64,000 nt of DNA from Flavobacterium sufflavum. Its GTDB lineage: Bacteria; Bacteroidota; Bacteroidia; Flavobacteriales; Flavobacteriaceae. How positions within the stretch are numbered: position 1 is the first letter of the stretch; the number at the start of each line of letters is the position of its first letter. Below are positions 17,495 to 24,515 of the stretch, piece by piece. The stretch is taken from NCBI RefSeq assembly GCF_004016525.1, contig NZ_SACJ01000016.1, positions 40,037 to 104,036 of the forward strand. The letters run 5' to 3'. The notes below the pieces were generated by a model that saw only the letters and a program-made list of their open reading frames with translations, searched no databases and had not been told where the DNA came from. The position numbers and the translations under genes were made by a program.

Positions 17495-17845
17495 TTATTT
17501 CCTCAAAATTTTATCCATTGACTTTCCTTTTGCTAATTCGTCAATCAATTTGTCTAAGTAACGAATTTGCTGCATGAGTTTGTCTTCAATTTCTTCTACA
17601 CGGTAGCCGCAGATAACTCCCGTAATTTTAGAAACATTTGGATTGATTTGTGGTGCCTGGGCAAAGAAAGTCTCAAAGTCGGTTTTGTTTTCGATTATTT
17701 GAGATAAAGTTTGTTCATCGTACCCTGTTAGCCAAAAAATAATTTCATCTACTTCGGCTTTGGTATGTGCTTTTTTCTCCGCTTTTTGAATGTAATGCGG
17801 ATAGACGGAAGCAAAGGACATTTTGTAAACTTTGGTGTTATTCAT
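17495..17845 (-). CDS. DUF2200 family protein
   Basis: 116 residues from the ATG at 17845; the frame continues nine codons upstream to a TTG that I reject because the family normally starts with MNNTKVYKMSFASVYPHYI. The conserved features visible are the VYPHYIQKAEKKAHTKAEVDEII block, the WLTGYDE motif and the C-terminal RVEEIEDKLMQQIRYLDKLIDELAKGK. It is small, soluble and cytoplasmic. Its structure and function have not been described as far as I know. It sits 81 bases downstream of the OsmC gene on the same strand and may be transcribed with it. Confidence 0.8.
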   Translation of the reverse strand: MNNTKVYKMSFASVYPHYIQKAEKKAHTKAEVDEIIFWLTGYDEQTLSQIIENKTDFETFFAQAPQINPNVSKITGVICGYRVEEIEDKLMQQIRYLDKLIDELAKGKSMDKILRK

Positions 17846-17926
17846 TTTTGTTTTTAGTTGTAGAATGAGCAATCACTCACGAAATGAAACTTTTAATATA
17901 TGAAGGATTGGTTTAACAGTAGTGTA

Positions 17927-18328
17927 TTATTTTATTAATGTAACGTTTATGCCTTGCCGCAAAGTATTGTGAATTTCTGCAATCTTGTCCACTTTCTCAA
18001 TTAGATCACAAATTTGAGCATCCGAATGTTTTTTTGCTTGAATCTGTACTTTATAAATGATGTTTTTAGCAGGCTCGCCTTCACTGCCAAATTCCCCTGA
18101 AACAATAATTTCTGCGGTGTCAATTTTTATATTTCTCTTGGCTGCTTCTCGATATAAATCATTACAAAAGCATGTAGCCAGAGATAAGAAAAGTAATTCT
18201 CCACCATTAATTGACGAACCATAACCTTCTGTTTTCGGGCTTATCGAAATGCTTTTTTTATTATTTTCGGTTTCAACATTCACTTCATGGAGTTGAAAAG
18301 AACTTTTTATTGATGCGGAAATTTTCAT
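17927..18328 (-). CDS. OsmC family peroxide-detoxification-like protein
   Basis: 133 residues of OsmC/Ohr fold. The central helix carries the only clear candidate for a peroxidatic cysteine in SLATCFCNDLYREA, where two cysteines lie two residues apart, whereas Ohr/OsmC enzymes use one cysteine here and a second about 60 residues earlier. The second classic cysteine is absent from the N-terminal half, so it is a YhfA-like or atypical OsmC member rather than a firm hydroperoxide reductase. The C-terminal half has CDLIEKVDKIAEIHNTLRQG. It is cytoplasmic, with no operon partner upstream. Confidence 0.8.
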   Translation of the reverse strand: MKISASIKSSFQLHEVNVETENNKKSISISPKTEGYGSSINGGELLFLSLATCFCNDLYREAAKRNIKIDTAEIIVSGEFGSEGEPAKNIIYKVQIQAKKHSDAQICDLIEKVDKIAEIHNTLRQGINVTLIK

Positions 18329-18476
18329 AAGTTATTTTATAGGATTGTTGCACTTGCTGGTGTGAACGTGGCGCTAGCTGGATAGGTTTTGTTATAGAAT
18401 GCATTTATAAATATTCGTGAAATCAGAAACTTAATCTGCTACTGCTTTCTGTTGACTTATTTTTTACTGACTATTT

Positions 18477-19013
18477 TTATTTCCAGTTGTTACGTTTTTT
18501 TGTTTCTGTGATGTGAGCCAAATGATGATTGCAATGCCATGCATAGACTCCGATGTTTTCGTCTATTCTAAATGTTTTTCCGTGTTCAGGATGAATAAAG
18601 ATTCTGCTGTTTTCTTCTTCTGTGAGGTGGTTTAATAAGGCTGTCCATCTTTCGTGGATGCCTTCTATCATTTTTAAGGCGGGAGCAATAGGCATTTTTT
18701 TACTGTCGATAAGTTCGGCCCATCGTTCTTCGAAATAGGGTTTGATTGTGGGTTGGTCTTCGGTTAGAGTAAGTTTCAAACGGGTTAAGCTGTTCATGTG
18801 GCTGTCGGCACAATGGTGAATGACTTGCCTGATTGTCCAGCCGTTAGGCCTGTATTGAGTGTCTAACTGTTCATCAGTTAAATGATTGACTTCATTTTTT
18901 AGTCTTGTTGGGAAAGATGAAATATCCGAAATCCATTGTGATAAAATGTCTTTCGTGATTGTTAATGGTTGCTCAAACTTTCCAATTGGATACTTTAGTT
19001 GTTCTAGTGTCAT
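18477..19013 (-). CDS. YfiT-like DinB-fold metal-dependent protein (bacillithiol transferase family)
   Basis: 178 residues. The DinB/YfiT four-helix layout is recognised from DEQLDTQYRPNGWTIRQVIHHCADSHMNS and from the C-terminal AWHCNHHLAHITET, which together provide the three metal-binding histidines. In Bacillus the homologue BstA/YfiT transfers bacillithiol to electrophiles; many Bacteroidota also make bacillithiol, so a similar detoxification role is possible. The N-terminal LKYPIGKFEQP is the family's usual opening. The gene is alone, bounded by short repeat sequences on both sides. Confidence 0.85.
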   Translation of the reverse strand: MTLEQLKYPIGKFEQPLTITKDILSQWISDISSFPTRLKNEVNHLTDEQLDTQYRPNGWTIRQVIHHCADSHMNSLTRLKLTLTEDQPTIKPYFEERWAELIDSKKMPIAPALKMIEGIHERWTALLNHLTEEENSRIFIHPEHGKTFRIDENIGVYAWHCNHHLAHITETKKRNNWK

Positions 19014-19128
19014 AATTAGTTTGTTTATAGTTGTATTGCTAATTTTTTAATTCTTAATCTATTCCCGCAAACTTGTCTTCCCGACGTAGGAGGGAACTCC
19101 ATAAGTAGCTCCGTATTGATTTAGAAAC

Positions 19129-19156
19129 CTACCACACGAAAGGATTCGTGCGGTAG
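19129..19156. repeat. 11-bp inverted repeat with CGAAAGGATTCG core
   Basis: CTACC-a-CACGAA (19129-19140) pairs with TTCGTG-c-GGTAG (19145-19156) around the loop AGGA. The core word CGAAAGGATTCG recurs at about 35477-35488 in a similar hairpin, so it belongs to a small intergenic repeat family. Confidence 0.6.
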
Positions 19157-19167
19157 CGAAGGAATTT

Positions 19168-19578
19168 TTAGTCTTGATTCCATTTAATTAGTTTTCCATC
19201 GTTCTTAATTTCCATTAATAATTTGGATTCATTTTCTATTAATTCTATAATTATTTCGATTAATTTATCTGCTTTTTTTTCATTTGTAGCACTTATTTCA
19301 TAATAAGCAACATACATTCCGGCTTCTGGATCTGTTTCCATGTTTTGTAAAACTTCGGGATGATTTTTTTGTAGATAATAATTTATAAAACCTTTCCAGT
19401 TATAGCCGTTCATTTCTGCTACATTTGGAAATAATCTTATTATAAATTTTCCAAAAGTATTACTAACAGTTTTCTTTATTTTTTTTCCAATCTCTATAAC
19501 ATTGTTTTGCTCAATAAAAAAACAAATAGAAATGCTATTAGCGCTTTCTGTTATTATTTTTGTTACGTAATCTGCCAT
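19168..19578 (-). CDS. Probable immunity protein, Imm51-like
   Basis: 136 soluble residues. The central block NGYNWKGFINYYLQKNHPEV, followed by METDPEAGMYVAYYE and a C-terminal helix KKADKLIEIIIELIENE, resembles the Imm51 family, whose members protect against toxins of polymorphic secretion systems. The resemblance is by eye. No toxin gene is adjacent, so it would be an orphan immunity gene, as is common in Bacteroidota acquired-immunity arrays. The next gene upstream on the same strand (19690-20217) is also of immunity-like size. The spacer between them holds a repeat-like segment rich in GCTAGC. Confidence 0.5.
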   Translation of the reverse strand: MADYVTKIITESANSISICFFIEQNNVIEIGKKIKKTVSNTFGKFIIRLFPNVAEMNGYNWKGFINYYLQKNHPEVLQNMETDPEAGMYVAYYEISATNEKKADKLIEIIIELIENESKLLMEIKNDGKLIKWNQD

Positions 19579-19689
19579 TTATTTTAGATTTTGTTTTTTA
19601 TATTTATGAGTAAAATATTTTGCACAACTCCTCTTGCTAGTGCTAGCGTCACGCTTTCTAGAGCTTCTGTGTTCTCAAACTAATATTAA

Positions 19690-20217
19690 TTAATGAAATT
19701 CAGAATTTAATAATTTAGTAAGTTTTTTTTCAAGTGTTATCAAAAAAACGTTTCGATACAATTCCATAGGCTCAAGTTGTTTTTTAAGAGCTTCAGAATT
19801 CCATTGATGATATTCGGATTCTATTGGACAATTGTCAAGCAGACTTTCGTAACCAATTGCCAATTCAATTGAAATAAATGGCTCTCTAATTTCTTCTTCT
19901 TGTTCAAGATATAGTTGTCTTAATTTACGAGTTGCTAGGACAAATTCAATATTACCAGTTTTTATTTTTTCAAGTAGTTCAATAGTTCTCCATTTTTCAA
20001 ATTCTTGCCAATCCAAGTGTTTTTTTACTACTGATTTTATATAGTTTCTAGTTTCTGTACTTTTATAATTAAATGCTAGCAAATCAATGTAATGGTCTTT
20101 TTGAAAAAGTTTTTCAAGCTCTTTGTTTTCATAAATCCAATGCTCTAATGATTCCTTTGAAATGTCTCCATTTAGGAATTTATAAAATGTTATTCTATTC
20201 GGATTTATTTCTTTCAT
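19690..20217 (-). CDS. Uncharacterised acidic helical protein, possible immunity protein
   Basis: 175 residues, no signal peptide or membrane segment, mostly helical. The N-terminal FYKFLNGDISKESLEHWIYE is a pattern I associate with short cytoplasmic proteins, several of them immunity-like, in which FxxGxIsxxxFExWlY is followed by LE and a YxxLL segment; here KDHYIDLLAFNYKS fits. No catalytic motif is visible. With the neighbouring Imm51-like gene, it may form a two-gene orphan immunity patch. That is an inference from size, company and pattern only. Confidence 0.6.
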   Translation of the reverse strand: MKEINPNRITFYKFLNGDISKESLEHWIYENKELEKLFQKDHYIDLLAFNYKSTETRNYIKSVVKKHLDWQEFEKWRTIELLEKIKTGNIEFVLATRKLRQLYLEQEEEIREPFISIELAIGYESLLDNCPIESEYHQWNSEALKKQLEPMELYRNVFLITLEKKLTKLLNSEFH

Positions 20218-20354
20218 TCGAAGGTTCGACGCTAAAATTGCAGGTAACTAGTTAAATGCCGATGTTTATTTAACTTCAAATATATTTATTTTTTCTTACA
20301 AATAATAAGTAGTTTTTTTATTATCAGTCGTTTTGGAAACAAATTCTTCTTTAA

Positions 20355-20420
20355 TAGCCCTGATAGAGCCGATATCCTCCTGTAGCGGAGCGAAAGGAGA
20401 TAAAGGCGAAAGCAGGAGTA
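20355..20420 (+). repeat. Structured intergenic repeat, copy A
   Basis: Starts TAGCCCTGATAG and ends GAAAGCAGGAGTA. CCTG (20359-20362) pairs with CAGG (20413-20416). Inside, TAT-CC-TCCT (20373-20381) pairs with AGGAGATA (20395-20402) with one bulged C, as in copy B. It lies in the 304-base gap before the oxoamine synthase gene; nothing else was found in that gap apart from the promoter box of that gene. Confidence 0.6.
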
Positions 20421-20496
20421 AAAGTGGTTTTAGATGACCATTGTTTTGCTCCTAAAATAAATTTAGCTTAAAAGCCGCTAATAAAATTTAAATAAT

Positions 20497-20504
20497 TATT
20501 TTTG
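20497..20504 (+). promoter_or_regulatory. Candidate -7 promoter box of the oxoamine synthase gene
   Basis: TATTTTTG exactly fits TAnnTTTG and would start transcription near 20510, giving a leader of about 30 bases to the ATG at 20543. No good -33 element is seen. Confidence 0.4.
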
Positions 20505-20542
20505 CAAACTGTTAAAAATTAATGTTATTACATCACGATAGT

Positions 20543-21805
20543 ATGGTAAAAGATTTATTCGAAAGAATTCAGAGCAATAAAGGACCGTTAGGAAAATGGG
20601 CTTCGCAAGCAGAAGGATATTTTGTATTTCCAAAATTAGAGGGAGAACTAGGGCCTAGAATGAAGTTTGCTGGAAAAGATATTTTGAACTGGAGTTTGAA
20701 TGACTATTTAGGTTTAGCGAATCATCCTGAAGTACGTCAGGCTGATACTGATGCTGCGATTCAGTTTGGTGCTGCCTACCCAATGGGAGCTCGTATGATG
20801 AGTGGACATACTACTTATCACGAACAATTAGAAAAAGAATTGGCTGAATTTGTAATGAAAGAATCGGCTTATTTATTGAATTTCGGTTACCAGGGAATGG
20901 TGTCTATTATAGATGCTTTGGTTACTAAAAATGATATTATTGTGTATGATGTAGATTCTCATGCTTGTATTATTGACGGTGTTCGTTTGCATATGGGTAA
21001 GCGTTTTACGTATAAGCACAATGATTTGGAGAGCATGGAGAAAAACCTGCAACGTGCTACTAAAATGGCTAAAGAGACCGGAGGAGGGATTTTATTCATT
21101 ACTGAAGGTGTTTTTGGAATGCGTGGGCAACAAGGAAAGTTGAAAGAAATTGTTGCGATGAAAGAGAAATACAATTTCCGTTTGTTAGTTGATGATGCGC
21201 ACGGTTTTGGTACACTTGGAAAAACAGGTGCCGGAGCAGGTGAGGAGCAAGGTTGTCAGGATGGAATTGATGTTTACTTCTCGACTTTTGCAAAATCGAT
21301 GGCTAATATTGGTGCTTTTGTAGCTGCTGATAAAGATGTTATTGATTATTTGAAATACAATTTGCGTTCGCAAATGTTTGCCAAAGCTTTGCCAATGATT
21401 CAAACTATTGGTTCTTTGAAACGTTTGGAATTGTTGCGTAAATCTTCGGAAATTAAAGATAAGCTTTGGGTTAATGTAAACGCATTGCAAAATGGTTTAA
21501 AAGAAAAAGGATTCAACATTGGGGATACTAATACCTGTATTACTCCGGTATATCTTGAAGGAAGTATTCCTGAAGCAATGGTAATGGTAAACGACTTGAG
21601 AGAGAATTATGGTATTTTCTTGTCTATTGTGGTTTATCCGGTTATTCCAAAAGGAATTATCTTGTTGCGTATGATTCCTACGGCTTCACATACTATTGAA
21701 GATATTAATGAAACATTGACTGCTTTTGAAGCTATCCGTGAGAAATTAGTTAACGGAACTTATAAGGCTATTGCTGAGAAGACTACGGTTGACATGGAAG
21801 CATAA
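20543..21805 (+). CDS. Alpha-oxoamine synthase family PLP enzyme (serine palmitoyltransferase or cysteate acyltransferase type)
   Basis: 420 residues from ATG 20543 (MVKDLFERIQ); an ATG seven codons upstream is possible. Fold-type I motifs: WSLNDYLGLANHPEV, GARMMSGHTTYHEQLE, DVDSHACIIDGVRL, ITEGVFGMRGQQG, LVDDAHGFGTLG and the Schiff-base lysine at about Lys251 in STFAKSMANIG. The family condenses an amino acid with an acyl thioester, losing CO2. In Flavobacterium, close relatives include serine palmitoyltransferase for sphingolipids and the cysteate fatty acyltransferase of sulfonolipid (capnine) synthesis; the sequence alone does not let me separate them. Glycine C-acetyltransferase (Kbl) is less likely given the insertions and context. 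A convergent GNAT gene lies next to it. Confidence 0.8.
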   Translation: MVKDLFERIQSNKGPLGKWASQAEGYFVFPKLEGELGPRMKFAGKDILNWSLNDYLGLANHPEVRQADTDAAIQFGAAYPMGARMMSGHTTYHEQLEKELAEFVMKESAYLLNFGYQGMVSIIDALVTKNDIIVYDVDSHACIIDGVRLHMGKRFTYKHNDLESMEKNLQRATKMAKETGGGILFITEGVFGMRGQQGKLKEIVAMKEKYNFRLLVDDAHGFGTLGKTGAGAGEEQGCQDGIDVYFSTFAKSMANIGAFVAADKDVIDYLKYNLRSQMFAKALPMIQTIGSLKRLELLRKSSEIKDKLWVNVNALQNGLKEKGFNIGDTNTCITPVYLEGSIPEAMVMVNDLRENYGIFLSIVVYPVIPKGIILLRMIPTASHTIEDINETLTAFEAIREKLVNGTYKAIAEKTTVDMEA

Positions 21806-21886
21806 AAAAAAGTGTTCAGTGTTCAGGTTTTTAGTTTTCAGTTTTGAAAATTAATTATTAATTAGGATACTATTATCATAAAACAG

Positions 21887-21919
21887 AAAAACCATTCACC
21901 GCGGTGAATGGTTTTTTTT
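21887..21919. terminator. Bidirectional terminator between convergent genes
   Basis: AAAAACCATTCACCG (21887-21901) is followed directly by its perfect complement (21902-21916): a 30-bp palindrome flanked by A- and T-runs. It can end both the oxoamine synthase and the GNAT transcript. Confidence 0.85.
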
Positions 21920-21952
21920 ATGTCTCATTTTTTTACTGCTCACTTATAACTG

Positions 21953-21970
21953 TCCCGATAGTTATCGGGA
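21953..21970. repeat. TCCCGATA-gt-TATCGGGA palindrome
   Basis: An 8-bp perfect inverted repeat around GT. The same core with GC in the middle forms the heart of the terminator at 30211-30248, so it is a recurring genomic motif. Confidence 0.7.
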
Positions 21971-21984
21971 ACTGACTACTTTTT

Positions 21985-23103
21985 TTAAAGTTCTTTTTTG
22001 AATGTTTTTCTGCGACAATGTACTTTTGGGTCAAAATGTTTCCAAATGTTGTGAATAGCCACGTTATCTATTAATTCAGGGGTTCTGATACAGTTTTCAA
22101 TTCCTTTTGCTTTAAAAGTCTCGTAGTATTCGTTAAAAATTACTGCAGTTACTGCCTTGTTTTGGTATTCAGGATGTACACCAATAAGGTAGAAAATTAA
22201 ATCTTTACTTTGTTTTTTAGCTTTCAATAAATGAAATATTCCAAAAGGGAATAACTTTCCATTGGCTTTTTGCAAGGCTCTGGAAAAAGATGGCATTACA
22301 ATTCCAAAAGCGATGATGTTTTTGTCTTTGTCTTCAATGAATTTAATGTATTCCGGATTGATGAAACTGATGTATTTCTTTTTGAAATATTCTTTTTGTA
22401 CATCGGAGATAGCTACAAACGAAGATAACTTCGAATAGGATTCATTAAATAAGTCAAACATTTTATCTACATAAGGCATCACTTCTTTTGTAGATTTAAA
22501 GTTCAAAGGAGTTAATTGATATCTCTTTTTTACCAATTCATTTGCTTTTTGGAAAAACTCGGGCTGTACATTTGAAAAAGGGAATTTACTTTCGATATAT
22601 TCTTTTTCTACCACATACCCCAGTTGTTCAAAATGAGAGGCATAATACGGATGGTTGTACCAGGTAATCATGGTTCCCAGTTGGTCAAAACCTTCGGTTA
22701 AAACCCCCACTTTGTCCAGATTTGAAAACCCCATTGGACCTTCAACATATTCTAAGTTGTTTTTTCGGCCTAATTCGTATACTTTTTCCAGTAGAGCTTC
22801 GGTTACATTGATGTCGTTGATAACGTCAAACCAGCCAAAACGCACTTTTTTCTTATGCTGGTCGTTTACTTCTGCCCAATTGATGATGGCTGTAATTCTA
22901 CCTGCAATTTTTCCGTCTTTGTAGGCCAGATAAAAATAGGCTTCGGCATTTTCAAAAGCCGGATTTTTAGTTTTGTCAAAACTTTCTAATTCGTCAGCAA
23001 TCAATGGCGGAACCCAGAATTCATTGTCTTTGTATAAGGAAAAAGGGAATTTAATATATTCGGTCAGTTCTTTTTTTGTCTTTACTTCTTGTACTGTAAT
23101 CAT
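21985..23103 (-). CDS. GNAT-fold N-acyltransferase-like protein
   Basis: 372 residues without membrane segments. Two GNAT-like halves are suggested: an N-terminal part with FPFSLYKDNEFWVPPLIADE and AYFYLAYKDGKIAGRITAIIN, and a C-terminal part with FYLIGVHPEYQNKAVTAVIFNEYYETFKAKG, the acyl-CoA binding region. The family is common in the Bacteroidota and often annotated only as N-acetyltransferase. It sits 12 bases downstream of the outer-membrane protein gene at 23116, so the two form an operon, and it converges with the lipid-type oxoamine synthase. A role in lipid N-acylation is therefore possible but is inference. Confidence 0.7.
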   Translation of the reverse strand: MITVQEVKTKKELTEYIKFPFSLYKDNEFWVPPLIADELESFDKTKNPAFENAEAYFYLAYKDGKIAGRITAIINWAEVNDQHKKKVRFGWFDVINDINVTEALLEKVYELGRKNNLEYVEGPMGFSNLDKVGVLTEGFDQLGTMITWYNHPYYASHFEQLGYVVEKEYIESKFPFSNVQPEFFQKANELVKKRYQLTPLNFKSTKEVMPYVDKMFDLFNESYSKLSSFVAISDVQKEYFKKKYISFINPEYIKFIEDKDKNIIAFGIVMPSFSRALQKANGKLFPFGIFHLLKAKKQSKDLIFYLIGVHPEYQNKAVTAVIFNEYYETFKAKGIENCIRTPELIDNVAIHNIWKHFDPKVHCRRKTFKKEL

Positions 23104-23115
23104 CGTTTTGTGTCT

Positions 23116-24069
23116 TTATTCTATTGCGTCTTTTCGTTTTTGATCTCTTTTGGCAGCTTTTCGAACCGATCTGGGTTGGGAAGGAGCGTCGTCCAGATTG
23201 ATTCGGACTTCTTTGTAATTGGTGTCATATCGCCATGAAAAACCAACACCTCCATAGAAAATGCTAGGAGTGTCTTTTAGATTGTGGCTGACAGAAGCGT
23301 CTATCTGCATGTTTTTGTTTAGTGAAAAAGCGGCTCCGCCACGCATGATGGCATCGCTGTAAAAATCGCTTTTATATCCTTGGTTTTCTATAAAACCAGA
23401 CCATTTTCGGCTAAAACCTTTGGTTAAAGTAATGATGTAGCCATAACTGGGATAATCGGTTGCAATGTAATCGGCAATGATATTGGTTACAAAAACCCAG
23501 GAACCATCTCCTAAGTGGTTTTGTGTGATTATCATCGCTTTTGGCGAAATCATGGCTTCCGGAGAAAAGGCATAAGGATTGTTTTTCATTGTAAAATTAG
23601 CCCCTGCAAAAACAGAAACAGCAGGAATTAATTGGTGCCAGTTGAAAGAATGATTGGCTTTCCAGCTATATACATTGATTTTTTTTTCGTAATTTTTATA
23701 AGGGTCGTAGATGAGGTATTTGGCTCCCAGAACCGTTTGTTTTAATGCCGATTTGCTGTATTGGTCAAGAGGCAGTGTGAAATCTTCTTTTTGGTATTGG
23801 ATGTCGGCAATTGCTTCCAGTTTTTCCATTAAAAAACCATAACGCAAATTCAAATCTAATCCATATCCGTTAGCGTCATAACCTAATAAACGGTGGTTTT
23901 CGTTAATGCCGTAAACGCCCGTTTCTACTTGAATCACTGATTTTCCAACGGCATAAGCCGACATGGTTTCTCCGGGTCTGTTAGAATTAATCTCATCGGT
24001 ATGTTGTGCGTAAATTTCTTTGGCAAACATACTTAAGGCTAAAACTAATAAATATTTGAATTGAGACAT
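23116..24069 (-). CDS. Putative outer-membrane beta-barrel protein, MetA/phenol transporter-like
   Basis: 317 residues. A signal peptide (1-21, ending IYAQ) leads into RPGETMSAYAVGKSVIQVETGVYG, the hallmark opening of the 'transporter' family (phenol MetA-like), followed by alternating aromatic-rich strands that suggest a 12-14-stranded barrel: GYGLDLNLRYGFL, AVSVFAGANFTM, GSWVFVTNIIADYI, SPSIFYGGVGFSWRYD. The tail KAAKRDQKRKDAIE is charged and follows the last strand. It opens an operon with the GNAT gene. Cargo is unknown; the family name is historical and should not be read as a demonstrated transport function. Confidence 0.75.
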   Translation of the reverse strand: MSQFKYLLVLALSMFAKEIYAQHTDEINSNRPGETMSAYAVGKSVIQVETGVYGINENHRLLGYDANGYGLDLNLRYGFLMEKLEAIADIQYQKEDFTLPLDQYSKSALKQTVLGAKYLIYDPYKNYEKKINVYSWKANHSFNWHQLIPAVSVFAGANFTMKNNPYAFSPEAMISPKAMIITQNHLGDGSWVFVTNIIADYIATDYPSYGYIITLTKGFSRKWSGFIENQGYKSDFYSDAIMRGGAAFSLNKNMQIDASVSHNLKDTPSIFYGGVGFSWRYDTNYKEVRINLDDAPSQPRSVRKAAKRDQKRKDAIE

Positions 24070-24189
24070 GATGTTTGGATTTTAAAAGTAATAGGCTTTC
24101 CAAATGTACTATATTTTATTATTTATTTAAGAATGATAATCTGTTTTTGAATCCAGTATTTGTTAATTTTGCTAAAAAATATTTTGATT

Positions 24190-24471
24190 ATGCAGGAAGC
24201 TTCTTTTACAGGATTTATAAGAACATTATTTATCATTATATCTTTCTATTATATTTTTAGATTTTTGGCAAAATTGTTTTTGCCGGTATTGGTTAAAAAG
24301 GTAGTGGAAAAAGCTGGTGAGAATTTGCATCAGCAACAACAGCGTCAATATCAGGATTCATGGCAAAATACCCGTGAAGGTGAAACCTCTATTTATAATA
24401 CTCAAAACGTAAAAAAACCGCGAGAAACCAAAAAAGTAGGAGATTATGTGGATTACGAAGAAATAGATTAA
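24190..24471 (+). CDS. DUF4834 family single-pass membrane protein
   Basis: 93 residues from the ATG at 24190. A membrane helix (FIRTLFIIISFYYIFRFLAKLFLPVLV) is followed by a glutamine-rich, charged cytoplasmic tail ending GDYVDYEEID, as in DUF4834 proteins. The frame runs upstream to a TTG, but that part contains a TAATTTTG promoter box (24164-24171), supporting the later start. It is followed 44 bases later by the YfhO gene and so heads a probable four-gene envelope unit (24190-29760). The function is unknown. Confidence 0.8.
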   Translation: MQEASFTGFIRTLFIIISFYYIFRFLAKLFLPVLVKKVVEKAGENLHQQQQRQYQDSWQNTREGETSIYNTQNVKKPRETKKVGDYVDYEEID

Positions 24472-24515
24472 ATTTGCCCCACAAGTAATCCAAATTTTAA
24501 TAAAATTCCCGAAAA

